Shown: positions 43,832 through 51,110 of the stretch, in pieces | How positions within the stretch are numbered: the stretch's first letter is position 1 | How the letters are laid out: each line of letters begins with the position of its first letter | From: Bradyrhizobium acaciae | Lineage (GTDB): Bacteria; Pseudomonadota; Alphaproteobacteria; Rhizobiales; Xanthobacteraceae | Assembly (NCBI RefSeq): GCF_020889785.1 | Contig: NZ_JACMYK010000028.1 | Span: 1 to 64,000 of the forward strand | Direction: 5' to 3' | Length of the DNA: 64,000 bases | Made by a program: the position numbers and the translations under genes | Notes under the pieces: generated by a model | The model's input: only the letters and a program-made list of their open reading frames with translations | What the model was told of the DNA's origin: nothing | Databases searched by the model: none

Positions 43832-45235
43832 TCACGACGACTTCCTGATCTTGAAGCTCGCCAGATAATCGTCGGGCTTGGCCGGATCGAAACTTTTGCC
43901 CATCACCGAGAACGATTTGTACGCGGTCGGCGGTGGTGTCAGCCCCATCTCGGCCATCACCTTCTTGGTGTCGGTAGCAAGATAGACCTGCTCGGCGACC
44001 GCCTTGTAGTCGACGTCGCCCTTGATCTGGCCCCAGCGCTTCATCTGCGTCAGCATCCACACCGCGAAGGACTGCCAGGGGAACGGATCGAAGTCGACGC
44101 GCTTCGGATCTGTCTTCACGCCGCCGAGCCCGTCAGCATAGGTGCCGGTCAGCACCTGTTCCAGCACCGTCACCGGCGCGTTGATGTAGTTGGCCGGCGC
44201 GATCGCCTCCGCGATCTGCTTGCGGTTCTCTGCCTTTGCCGCATAGCCGGTGGCATCGACGATCGCGCGGGTCAGCGCCGCGAAGGAATTCGGCGCCGTG
44301 GTGATGAACTCGCGGCTCGCGGCAAAGCTGCAGCAGGGATGGCCGTCCCAGATCTCCTTGGAGAGAATGTGCAGGAAGCCGACACCGTCATAGATCGCGC
44401 GCTGGCAGATGTTGTCGGGCGCGAGGAAGCCATCGATGTTGTCGGCGCGCAGATTGGCGACCATCTCCGGCGGCGGCACCGAGCGGAGCTGCACATCGGT
44501 ATCCGGATCGAGCCCGTGCTCGGCGAGGTAGTAGCGCAGCAAATAATTGTGCATGGAATAGTCGAACGGAATGGCGAACTTCATGCCCTTCCAGTCCTTC
44601 GGATCGCGCCTGTCCTTGTGCTTCATCGCCAGCGTGATGCCCTGCCCGTTGATATTCTCGATCGCGGGCACCGTGAACGGGATCGCGTTTGCGCCGAGCC
44701 CGAGCGAGATCGCGATCGGCATCGGCGCCAGCATGTGGGCGGCGTCGTATTCCTTGTTGATGGTCTTGTCGCGAATGACGGCCCAACCGGCGGTCTTCAC
44801 CACCTCGACGTTGAGCCCCTGCTTGGCATAGAAGCCGAGCGGCGCCGCCATGATGATCGGGGTCGCGCAGGTGATCGGAATGAAACCGATCTTGAGGTCC
44901 TTCTTCTCCGGTGGACCGGCATCGGCGAACGCCTCCGTCGCCGTCTTCAACGGGAAGAATTGCGACAGCGCGGCGAGCGCGGTCGCGGCACCGACCGATT
45001 TCAGAAATGCGCGGCGCGCGACATCCTGTGGAAACACCGCCTGCATCACCGCCGAGGCGACGATGCCCTGGTAACGCTTCTCTTCACTGACATCGGCGAC
45101 CGGCTCGGCGCGCAGTGTGCGCGCGACTTCATCGTGCTCGGCGGTCGAGCGATGCCGCCCACAGGCGCAGCCTGATCGTGAAAGATCACGGTCGGCGTCG
45201 AAGGGATCGTCTGACGTGGACATGCTGCGCCCCAT
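43832..45235 (-). CDS. NrtA/CmpA-type ABC substrate-binding protein
   Basis: 467 residues (Met 5 at 45223 is an alternative start). The leader contains SGCACGRHRS near residue 22 and a twin-arginine-type motif ARRAFLKSVGAATALAALSQFF near residue 73, then the solute-binding fold from about 110 (KIGFIPITCATPIIMAAPLGFYAKQGLN). The twin-Arg motif lies far from the N-terminus, so the Cys-rich leader, about 70 residues, is unusual for export. Its place beside the ABC permease, ATPase and cynS points to cyanate, but nitrate or bicarbonate cannot be excluded. Confidence 0.9.
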   Translation of the reverse strand: MGRSMSTSDDPFDADRDLSRSGCACGRHRSTAEHDEVARTLRAEPVADVSEEKRYQGIVASAVMQAVFPQDVARRAFLKSVGAATALAALSQFFPLKTATEAFADAGPPEKKDLKIGFIPITCATPIIMAAPLGFYAKQGLNVEVVKTAGWAVIRDKTINKEYDAAHMLAPMPIAISLGLGANAIPFTVPAIENINGQGITLAMKHKDRRDPKDWKGMKFAIPFDYSMHNYLLRYYLAEHGLDPDTDVQLRSVPPPEMVANLRADNIDGFLAPDNICQRAIYDGVGFLHILSKEIWDGHPCCSFAASREFITTAPNSFAALTRAIVDATGYAAKAENRKQIAEAIAPANYINAPVTVLEQVLTGTYADGLGGVKTDPKRVDFDPFPWQSFAVWMLTQMKRWGQIKGDVDYKAVAEQVYLATDTKKVMAEMGLTPPPTAYKSFSVMGKSFDPAKPDDYLASFKIRKSS

Positions 45236-45329
45236 TGTCGCACCGAAACGCCGAGAGCTCCGCGATCCGGTTCATTGATCGGCGTCCGGCCGCGTTTTGC
45301 GCCGCCGGACGCTGGGAAACATGCAGGTT

Positions 45330-46208
45330 CTATGCCGCTTTGCCCGTGACGACGGCAGCGGTCGGCAAGCCCTCGTCGATCGGCAGCGACGCGTCGCGCG
45401 ACCACTCGTTCCAGGAGCCGAAATACATCCGCACGTCCTTTACGCCGGCGTTCTTCAACGCCAGGAAGGTGTTCGACGCGCGCGCCCCCTTGAAGCAGTA
45501 GAGATAGACCGGCGTGGTCTGCGAGATGCCGACGGTCGCGCATTCGGCAAGGATCTCATCCTTCGACTTGAAGCGCGGGCCCTCGCCGGTCGGCTTCATC
45601 ATCCGGTACCATTCGAGCCAAACCGCGCCGGGAATGCGGCCCTTGCGCGGGCAGAAATCCCTACCATACGGAGAAGAGCTCTCACCGATCCACTCGTCGA
45701 CGTCGCGCACGTCGAGGATCGCGACGCCGGGCTTGCCGACCGCCGCCAGCATCGCCTTGGCATCGATCATGATGTCGCCGGCCTCCGGCACGATCGCAAA
45801 GCCGGCCTTGATCGGCACGGCAACGTCCGTGGTGACCGGCAGGTCTGCCGCCTTCCAGGCATCGAAGCCGCCATGCAGCACCTTGATCTTGGGATAGCCG
45901 AGCATGGTCAGCAAATAGTAGCCGCGGCAGGACTGGCCGAAGCCGGAGTTCATCGACTGCTCGTAGATCACGGCGGTCTCCTTGCCGGAGAGACCGGCGG
46001 CGCCGAATGCATCGGCGAACTTGGTCTTCAGCTCGTGGATGCCTTCCGGCGTCGAGGTCGCAAGGAACGTGAAGATGTCATGCACGTTGACGGCACCGGG
46101 CAGATGGCCCGCCGCATAGGCATCCGGATTCCGCGTGTCGATGATGACACACGGCTCTTTCTTGACGAGCTCCGCAAGTTCGCCGGCGGTGATCAGAACG
46201 TCCGTCAT
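45330..46208 (-). CDS. Two-domain rhodanese sulfurtransferase
   Basis: 292 residues. An N-terminal inactive-type rhodanese domain (about 10-125, VIIDTRNPDAYAAGHLPGAVN) and a C-terminal active domain follow the thiosulfate/3-mercaptopyruvate sulfurtransferase layout. The catalytic Cys238 is in VYLYCFKGARASNTF, matching the CxxGxR loop. Such enzymes move sulfane sulfur to cyanide or thiol acceptors. ATG 46208 with GGAGAG upstream is preferred to 46328, which lies in a repeat. It is placed between an acyl-CoA-dehydrogenase-like gene and the cyanate-type ABC transporter. Confidence 0.92.
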   Translation of the reverse strand: MTDVLITAGELAELVKKEPCVIIDTRNPDAYAAGHLPGAVNVHDIFTFLATSTPEGIHELKTKFADAFGAAGLSGKETAVIYEQSMNSGFGQSCRGYYLLTMLGYPKIKVLHGGFDAWKAADLPVTTDVAVPIKAGFAIVPEAGDIMIDAKAMLAAVGKPGVAILDVRDVDEWIGESSSPYGRDFCPRKGRIPGAVWLEWYRMMKPTGEGPRFKSKDEILAECATVGISQTTPVYLYCFKGARASNTFLALKNAGVKDVRMYFGSWNEWSRDASLPIDEGLPTAAVVTGKAA

Positions 46209-46256
46209 GGCTCTCTCCTGTTTGTGGTTGCAGTTGTGGTGGTCCCGAACTGGTTT

Positions 46257-46330
46257 GAGCATGATCTCCGCGCAAACGCGTTCCGCGTTTGTCGCGAGGG
46301 AAAACCGGTTCCCACTTTTCCGGATCATGC
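46257..46330. repeat. GAGCATGATC...GATCATGC repeat (full copy)
   Basis: Contains GAGCATGATCTCCGCGCAAA, CGCGTTCCGCGTTTGTC, GGGAAAACCGG and CACTTTTCCGGATCATGC. This is the full form of the family at 3778 and 14993. It lies between the flavoprotein gene and the rhodanese gene, so their transcription is probably not a simple shared message unless it reads through. Confidence 0.8.
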
Positions 46331-46331
46331 T

Positions 46332-47459
46332 TCAGCCGTCCGCCAGCATCTTGCGCAGCTGCTTGGTGGCGGGCGTGACGATGGCGACGAAATAGGCTTC
46401 GCGCAGCCTCCGCTGGGCGCGATGGCTCATCAGGTAGCCGCGCGCGCCGCAATGGAGCATCGCGGCATGCGCGAACGCGACGCTGGCATCGCCGATCCGC
46501 AGACGCAGCGCGACGACACGGCGCCAGTAGCTGTCATCGGCATTGTAGGGATCGCCTGCCAGCGTCATCGCCTCCTTCTCGAGTTCGGCATAGAGCTCGC
46601 GGAATTGCAGCGGCTGCTGCGGCAGATAGCGGTTGACGTGACCGAGCGGGGCATGGACCTCGTCCATGATATTGATGCAGTCCTTCATCAGGCCGAGGCC
46701 CATGCCAGCCTGCAGCAGGATGAAGCCCGCACGAATTTTCTTCACGAACGGCGCGGCCGGCTCGGCCAGGATCAGTTCATCGGGCACGAACACGTCGCGG
46801 AACTGGACGCCGTAGGTGCCGGTGCCGTCCATCGCCAGGAACGGCTTGCATGGCGTCAGCGTGATCGCGGGATCGGAGCAATCGGCGAGGAACATCACGG
46901 TGCTGCTAGGTTCGCCCCTGGTGCCCTCGTCCTCGCGCTCGAAGATCGTGCCGAAGTAGTGGTCAGGGCCGAGATTCGACACCCAGGGCAGCGCGCCGCG
47001 CACGACGTAGCCGCCATCGACCTTCCGGCCCTTCAGCTTCAGCCGCTCGATGCCGAAGAAGCTCTTCATCGGGTTGGAGAGCCCGGTGCCGCCGAGCGCG
47101 CGCCCGCTGGAGAAGCAATTGCCGAAGCGCGCGGCGAGCTTCATGTTGGTGGAATTGGCGACGTACCATACCAGCGTGTTCTGGCACCACGCCATGAAGG
47201 CGGTGGCGCCGCAGACCTCGCCGAGCGCGGCCATCGACTGGATCGCCCAGCGCAGATCGGCGGGCCCCTCCTGCGGCACGTGGCTGCTCCACGCGCCGAT
47301 CTTGCCGAGCCGACGCAGGAATTCGCCGGGATAGACCGAGCCGGCATCGATCGCGGACGCGAGCGGTGCCAGCTCCTGACGGGCGAGGCGCGCGACCTCG
47401 TCCGTGATGGTCGGTGCGGGATCTTGAGCTGCGACCCGCGATAAAGCCAGTGAACCCAT
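46332..47459 (-). CDS. Acyl-CoA dehydrogenase-like flavoprotein
   Basis: 375 residues from ATG 47459. The three-part acyl-CoA dehydrogenase fold is recognisable: N-terminal helices, a middle strand region near GTIFEREDEGTRGE and PFLAMDGTGTYGVQFRDVFVP, and a C-terminal helical part. Some relatives are two-component flavin monooxygenases for sulfur compounds (DszC/SfnC group), so a role on an organosulfur or nitrile compound is possible. The catalytic residue cannot be placed by eye. It follows the OsmC gene by 36 bases and is probably co-transcribed. Confidence 0.82.
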   Translation of the reverse strand: MGSLALSRVAAQDPAPTITDEVARLARQELAPLASAIDAGSVYPGEFLRRLGKIGAWSSHVPQEGPADLRWAIQSMAALGEVCGATAFMAWCQNTLVWYVANSTNMKLAARFGNCFSSGRALGGTGLSNPMKSFFGIERLKLKGRKVDGGYVVRGALPWVSNLGPDHYFGTIFEREDEGTRGEPSSTVMFLADCSDPAITLTPCKPFLAMDGTGTYGVQFRDVFVPDELILAEPAAPFVKKIRAGFILLQAGMGLGLMKDCINIMDEVHAPLGHVNRYLPQQPLQFRELYAELEKEAMTLAGDPYNADDSYWRRVVALRLRIGDASVAFAHAAMLHCGARGYLMSHRAQRRLREAYFVAIVTPATKQLRKMLADG

Positions 47460-47495
47460 GGTTGGTCTCCGCACCTGGAATTGCCGATTGGCGCC

Positions 47496-48038
47496 TTACG
47501 CGCTGACCTCGAGATTGACGGGGCGGGTGAAGGTGTTGGCGACCGGCGACCACTTCTTCACATGCGCCACCAGCGCGTCGATCTCGCCCCGCGAGACGCC
47601 CTCGCATTCCATGTCGACCTTGACGCGGACGTCGGTGAAGCCGACCGGCTTCTCGCTCACGTCGCCGGTGCCCCACACCGCTGTTATGTTGAGGTCACCT
47701 TCGAGCTCCAGCTCGAGCTTGTTGACGATCCAGCCGCGATGCACGGCGTTGGCGTGCAGGCCGACCGCGAGGCAGGAGCCGAGCGCGGCGAGCGAGGCTT
47801 CGGAGGGATTGGGCGCGGTGTCATCGCCGAGCAGGCCCGGCGGTTCGTCGACGATATAGGGCGCGAGGTTGCGGATGTAGTTGGCGTGGCGGAACTTGCC
47901 CTCGGCCACCGTCCTGCACTTCAAGGTCTTGATCACTTTCGGATTGGCCTTGCCGTTGGCAATGAGCTGCTCGAGCCCGCCTTTGTCGATCGGCGCGAGG
48001 CAGCCGGTCAGAGCGGTTTTTTGAGCGACAGCGGTCAT
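47496..48038 (-). CDS. OsmC family protein
   Basis: A 180-residue protein of the OsmC/Ohr superfamily. The conserved reactive-thiol segment is NPSEASLAALGSCLAVGLHANA, with a second Cys in VKVDMECEGVSR. These proteins reduce organic peroxides or bind small thiol or sulfur compounds. It is the first gene of the seven-gene run. A TetR-type operator-like dyad lies 36 bases before its ATG, and the divergent TetR gene starts 256 bases away. Confidence 0.92.
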   Translation of the reverse strand: MTAVAQKTALTGCLAPIDKGGLEQLIANGKANPKVIKTLKCRTVAEGKFRHANYIRNLAPYIVDEPPGLLGDDTAPNPSEASLAALGSCLAVGLHANAVHRGWIVNKLELELEGDLNITAVWGTGDVSEKPVGFTDVRVKVDMECEGVSRGEIDALVAHVKKWSPVANTFTRPVNLEVSA

Positions 48039-48073
48039 CAGTTTTCTCCCTGGGAGCGATGGAAATGGTCAGG

Positions 48074-48087
48074 ATACCGAACGGTCT
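48074..48087 (-). promoter_or_regulatory. Candidate TetR operator upstream of OsmC gene
   Basis: ATACCGAACGGTCT, matching the AnACCG-NN-CGGTnT form seen for several TetR-family regulators, 36 bases before the OsmC start and about 207 before the TetR start. The divergent TetR protein is the natural candidate binder (inference). Confidence 0.5.
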
Positions 48088-48293
48088 GTTTCCTGCACGA
48101 AGCGTGCCAATCCTCCCGCAAATCAAAAGGTGAAATCGCGCAGGCGCTTAAGCGAGGCTGCCTGCGGATTGATCAGCGCCGGTCTGCTCAATCGCCCGGC
48201 AAATGCCGCGCGGCGGCGATTATTTTCAGCGCATGGATGCGGGCTTGAAGATGCAGCTTGATGATTTTGCCGCGCTCCGATTTACTGCCGCGC

Positions 48294-48962
48294 ATGGTGG
48301 CCAAATCGCTTTCGAAGAAAAAACCTGCCGCGGCGTTCGCCGCCGGCGACGACGAATCGGCGCGCGGGCGCCTGCTCAATGCGGCGACGCATCTGTTCTG
48401 CAAGAACGGCATCAACGCCACCGGCATCGATGCGATCATCGACGAGGCCGGAACCGCCAAGACCACGCTCTACAAATTGTTCGGCTCGAAGACCAATCTG
48501 GTGCATGCGGTGCTGGAGAGCGAAGGCAAGCAGTGGCGCGAATGGTTCATCGGCGCGATCGAGGCCGGCGGCGGCGATCCGCAGACCAAGCTTTCGCGGA
48601 TCTTCCCTGCCCTGAAGACATGGTTCGCCGAGGAACGCTTTTACGGCTGTCCCTTCATCAACGCGGTCGCCGAGCACGACAAGGATGCCAAGCAATTCCG
48701 CAACATCGCACTGAAGCACAAGAAGGTGGTGCTGGCGCATATCGAGAAGCTCGCCGCCGAGATGGGCGCGGCCGAGCCCACCGTGCTCGCGCATCAGCTG
48801 GCGCTGTTGATCGACGGCGCCATCGTCGCCGCCATGGTGTCGTGTGATCCGACCGTTGCCGATACCGCAGGCCTTGCCGCGGGCAATCTGTTCGCGCCGC
48901 CCAAGATCAAGAAGGCGAAGCCCGCCGGCCGCGCGGCGGAGCAACAGCTTCTCGCCGTGTAA
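48294..48962 (+). CDS. TetR family regulator, divergent to OsmC/flavoprotein/rhodanese genes
   Basis: 222 residues from ATG 48294. The helix-turn-helix spans residues about 22-70 (ARGRLLNAATHLFCKNGINATGIDAIIDEAGTAKTTLYKLF). The effector part contains the conserved FYGCPFINAVAEHD, with a Cys that could sense electrophiles or oxidants as in NemR-like proteins (inference). It is separated by 255 bases from the minus-strand OsmC gene, which carries a matching dyad. It probably controls that gene and perhaps the downstream rhodanese/cyanate genes. Confidence 0.9.
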   Translation: MVAKSLSKKKPAAAFAAGDDESARGRLLNAATHLFCKNGINATGIDAIIDEAGTAKTTLYKLFGSKTNLVHAVLESEGKQWREWFIGAIEAGGGDPQTKLSRIFPALKTWFAEERFYGCPFINAVAEHDKDAKQFRNIALKHKKVVLAHIEKLAAEMGAAEPTVLAHQLALLIDGAIVAAMVSCDPTVADTAGLAAGNLFAPPKIKKAKPAGRAAEQQLLAV

Positions 48963-49036
48963 TGCCGAGGACGCCGCAAACCGGCGGCGCCCCCTGCTCT
49001 CACCACATGTTTTCCACTGAGGCCGCGGTGGCCGCG

Positions 49037-49528
49037 CTATTTCAGCGCGTCCGCCACCTTGGCAAGGCCGGCATTGGCGCAGACCTCATCCTTCTCGCCG
49101 CCGGGCGCGCCGGAGACGCCGACACCTCCGATCACCTCGGTGCCCGCCTTGATCGGCACGCCGCCGCCGACGCCGACGACATTGGGGATCTGCTTCAGGA
49201 AGGCGTTGGCCGGATCTTCCATCTGCTTCATCGTGGCAAGCGAGGTCTGGCTGCGGGTGCGCGCGGTGTAGGCCTTCATCCGCGCGAATTCCATCGTGTG
49301 CGGACCGGTGCCGTCGCCACGCACCGAGGCCGCGACATTGCCGCCCTTGTCGACGATCACGACCGACACCTTGTAACCATCCCTGGTGCACTGATCGAGC
49401 GCCGCCTGCATGATCGCGAGCGACATCGCCATCGAGACGTTCTTCTCGATCAGCGGCGCCTGCGCAAGCGCGGGCGCGGCGGCGAGCATGGTTGCGGATG
49501 CGATGAAAGCCAGACTGACACGACGCAT
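49037..49528 (-). CDS. Secreted GlcG/HbpS family protein
   Basis: A 163-residue protein. Signal peptide residues 1-22 (cut after ALA). The mature HbpS/GlcG domain carries VSVVIVDKGGNVAASVRGDGTGPHTMEFARMKAYTARTR and the glycine-rich GVGGGVPIKAGTEVIGGVGVSG. Family members bind haem or cobalamin, or accompany glycolate and sulfur metabolism; the role here is unknown. AGGGAGG lies upstream of ATG 49528. It is convergent with the TetR gene. Confidence 0.88.
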   Translation of the reverse strand: MRRVSLAFIASATMLAAAPALAQAPLIEKNVSMAMSLAIMQAALDQCTRDGYKVSVVIVDKGGNVAASVRGDGTGPHTMEFARMKAYTARTRSQTSLATMKQMEDPANAFLKQIPNVVGVGGGVPIKAGTEVIGGVGVSGAPGGEKDEVCANAGLAKVADALK

Positions 49529-49796
49529 GAGGAAGCCTCCCTGAAGAATGTTGTTGTGCGACCTTCTTGAACCCTTCCAAGCGCCGATTAATCCCGCCGT
49601 GGCGCGAAAATTACCCCCGGCCGAACCGATCGTCGCGACCGGCGACCGCGGCGCAGCCTCCGGCGGCAGTATTTCTGCTGCGCGATCGCCCGCCGGGTTT
49701 ACCTGCCGTCAATCACGCCGCGCGATCCGCCCCGGCATTAAACGCCTGTTAGGTCCGGCCGGGTCAGTTGCCACGTGAAAGTACAGGGCAAGAACA

Positions 49797-51110
49797 ATGC
49801 AGTCCGAAAAAGGACGATACAGCCAGCCGCGCTGGGGCGTGACGCGCTGGCTCGCCGACGCCGGACCGGGCGTGCCGGACGACATCCGCGCGGCGCTGAT
49901 CGGGGATCTCTACGGCTCGCTGCCGGTGTTCGCGGCCGGCGCGGTCAATACGGTCGCAGTCGCGGCCGTGATTGCGATCCGCGAGCCGACCGCGCCGTTC
50001 ATCACCTGGGTCGTCCTCGAACTCGTCATCTGCCTCTCGCGACTGACGGTGCTCGTGGTTGCGCATCGCGCGGCGCGCGAGCAGCGGCCGACCCCGACCG
50101 ATCTGCACCTCGTGCTTGCGGTCGCCTGGAGCGCCAGCGTCGGCTTCGGCATTCTGATCAGTCTCGCAAGCGGCGACTGGGTGGTTGCGCTGCTGGCTTC
50201 GTTGTCGGCGGCCGCAATGGTCGGCGGCATCTGCTTCCGCAATTTCAGCGCGCCACGCCTCGCCGGAACCATGATCCTGCTCAGCCTTGGCCCGATCGTA
50301 CCGGGAGCGGCCCTTGCCGGCGAACCGCTGCTCGTGATCGTCGTCATGCAGGTACCGCTGTATCTCACGGCGATGACGGTCGCGGCCTTCCGCCTCAACA
50401 AAATGCTGATTGCCACCATGCGCGCCGAGCGCGAGAACGGCCATCTTGCCCATCACGACACCCTGACCGGCCTGCGCAATCGCGCCGGCTTCGTCGCTGC
50501 GCTGAACGCGAAGCTGGCGGCCACTCGTGGAAACGGCGGACCGTTTGCGCTGCTGTTCTTCGACCTCGACAATTTCAAGCCGGTCAACGACACCTATGGG
50601 CATGCGGCCGGCGACCAGGTGCTGATGCTGGCGGCCGAGCGGCTGCGGCGCGCTTTGCCGGAGACCGCCGTGATCGCGCGGCTCGGCGGCGATGAATTCG
50701 TGGTGCTGGCGAACGGCGTCACCGCCGAGCAGGCGCTCGCGGTCGGCCATCGCATCATCCAGGCCGTCACGATGCCTTACCGGCTCGCCGACGGCATCTT
50801 CGCAAAGGTCGGCGTCAGCGTCGGTGTCGCGGTGTCGCCCGAACATGGCACCGAGGCCGAGGAACTGCTGGCGGTTGCCGATGCCGCGCTCTATGAAGCC
50901 AAGTCCGAAGGCAAGGCCCAGTGCCGCATGGCCTCCGTCGCCACCAATGTGGCGGCGCTGCGCCGGCTGACGAAGAAGGACCCGACGCCGGCGCTCGATC
51001 GCGGCGCCGCCTCAGGCGAGCGGCAGCGCCGCCCAGCGATCGGCAAACGCCGTCAGTGTCTTGTGTCGAGCTTGCGCAGCTCGGCATTGATCGGCGCCCA
51101 TTCGACGTAG
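49797..51110 (+). CDS. Diguanylate cyclase (membrane-bound, GGDEF)
   Basis: 437 residues. About six N-terminal helices (residues 35-205) form a membrane sensor. The GGDEF domain begins HHDTLTGLRNRAGFVAAL, with active-site ARLGGDEFVVLAN near residue 300 and DLDNFKPVNDTYGHAAGD. The inhibitory-site RxxD that normally precedes the active site by five residues is absent (PETA at that position), so product feedback is probably lost. The basic C-terminal tail (residues about 400-437) overlaps the convergent TPR gene by 58 bases. Likely makes cyclic di-GMP. Confidence 0.93.
   Translation: MQSEKGRYSQPRWGVTRWLADAGPGVPDDIRAALIGDLYGSLPVFAAGAVNTVAVAAVIAIREPTAPFITWVVLELVICLSRLTVLVVAHRAAREQRPTPTDLHLVLAVAWSASVGFGILISLASGDWVVALLASLSAAAMVGGICFRNFSAPRLAGTMILLSLGPIVPGAALAGEPLLVIVVMQVPLYLTAMTVAAFRLNKMLIATMRAERENGHLAHHDTLTGLRNRAGFVAALNAKLAATRGNGGPFALLFFDLDNFKPVNDTYGHAAGDQVLMLAAERLRRALPETAVIARLGGDEFVVLANGVTAEQALAVGHRIIQAVTMPYRLADGIFAKVGVSVGVAVSPEHGTEAEELLAVADAALYEAKSEGKAQCRMASVATNVAALRRLTKKDPTPALDRGAASGERQRRPAIGKRRQCLVSSLRSSALIGAHST

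Noticed and set aside
45297..47444. 715-codon plus-strand frame opposite rhodanese and flavoprotein genes
   Set aside because: Spans two well-supported minus-strand genes and their intergenic repeat, so it is a shadow.
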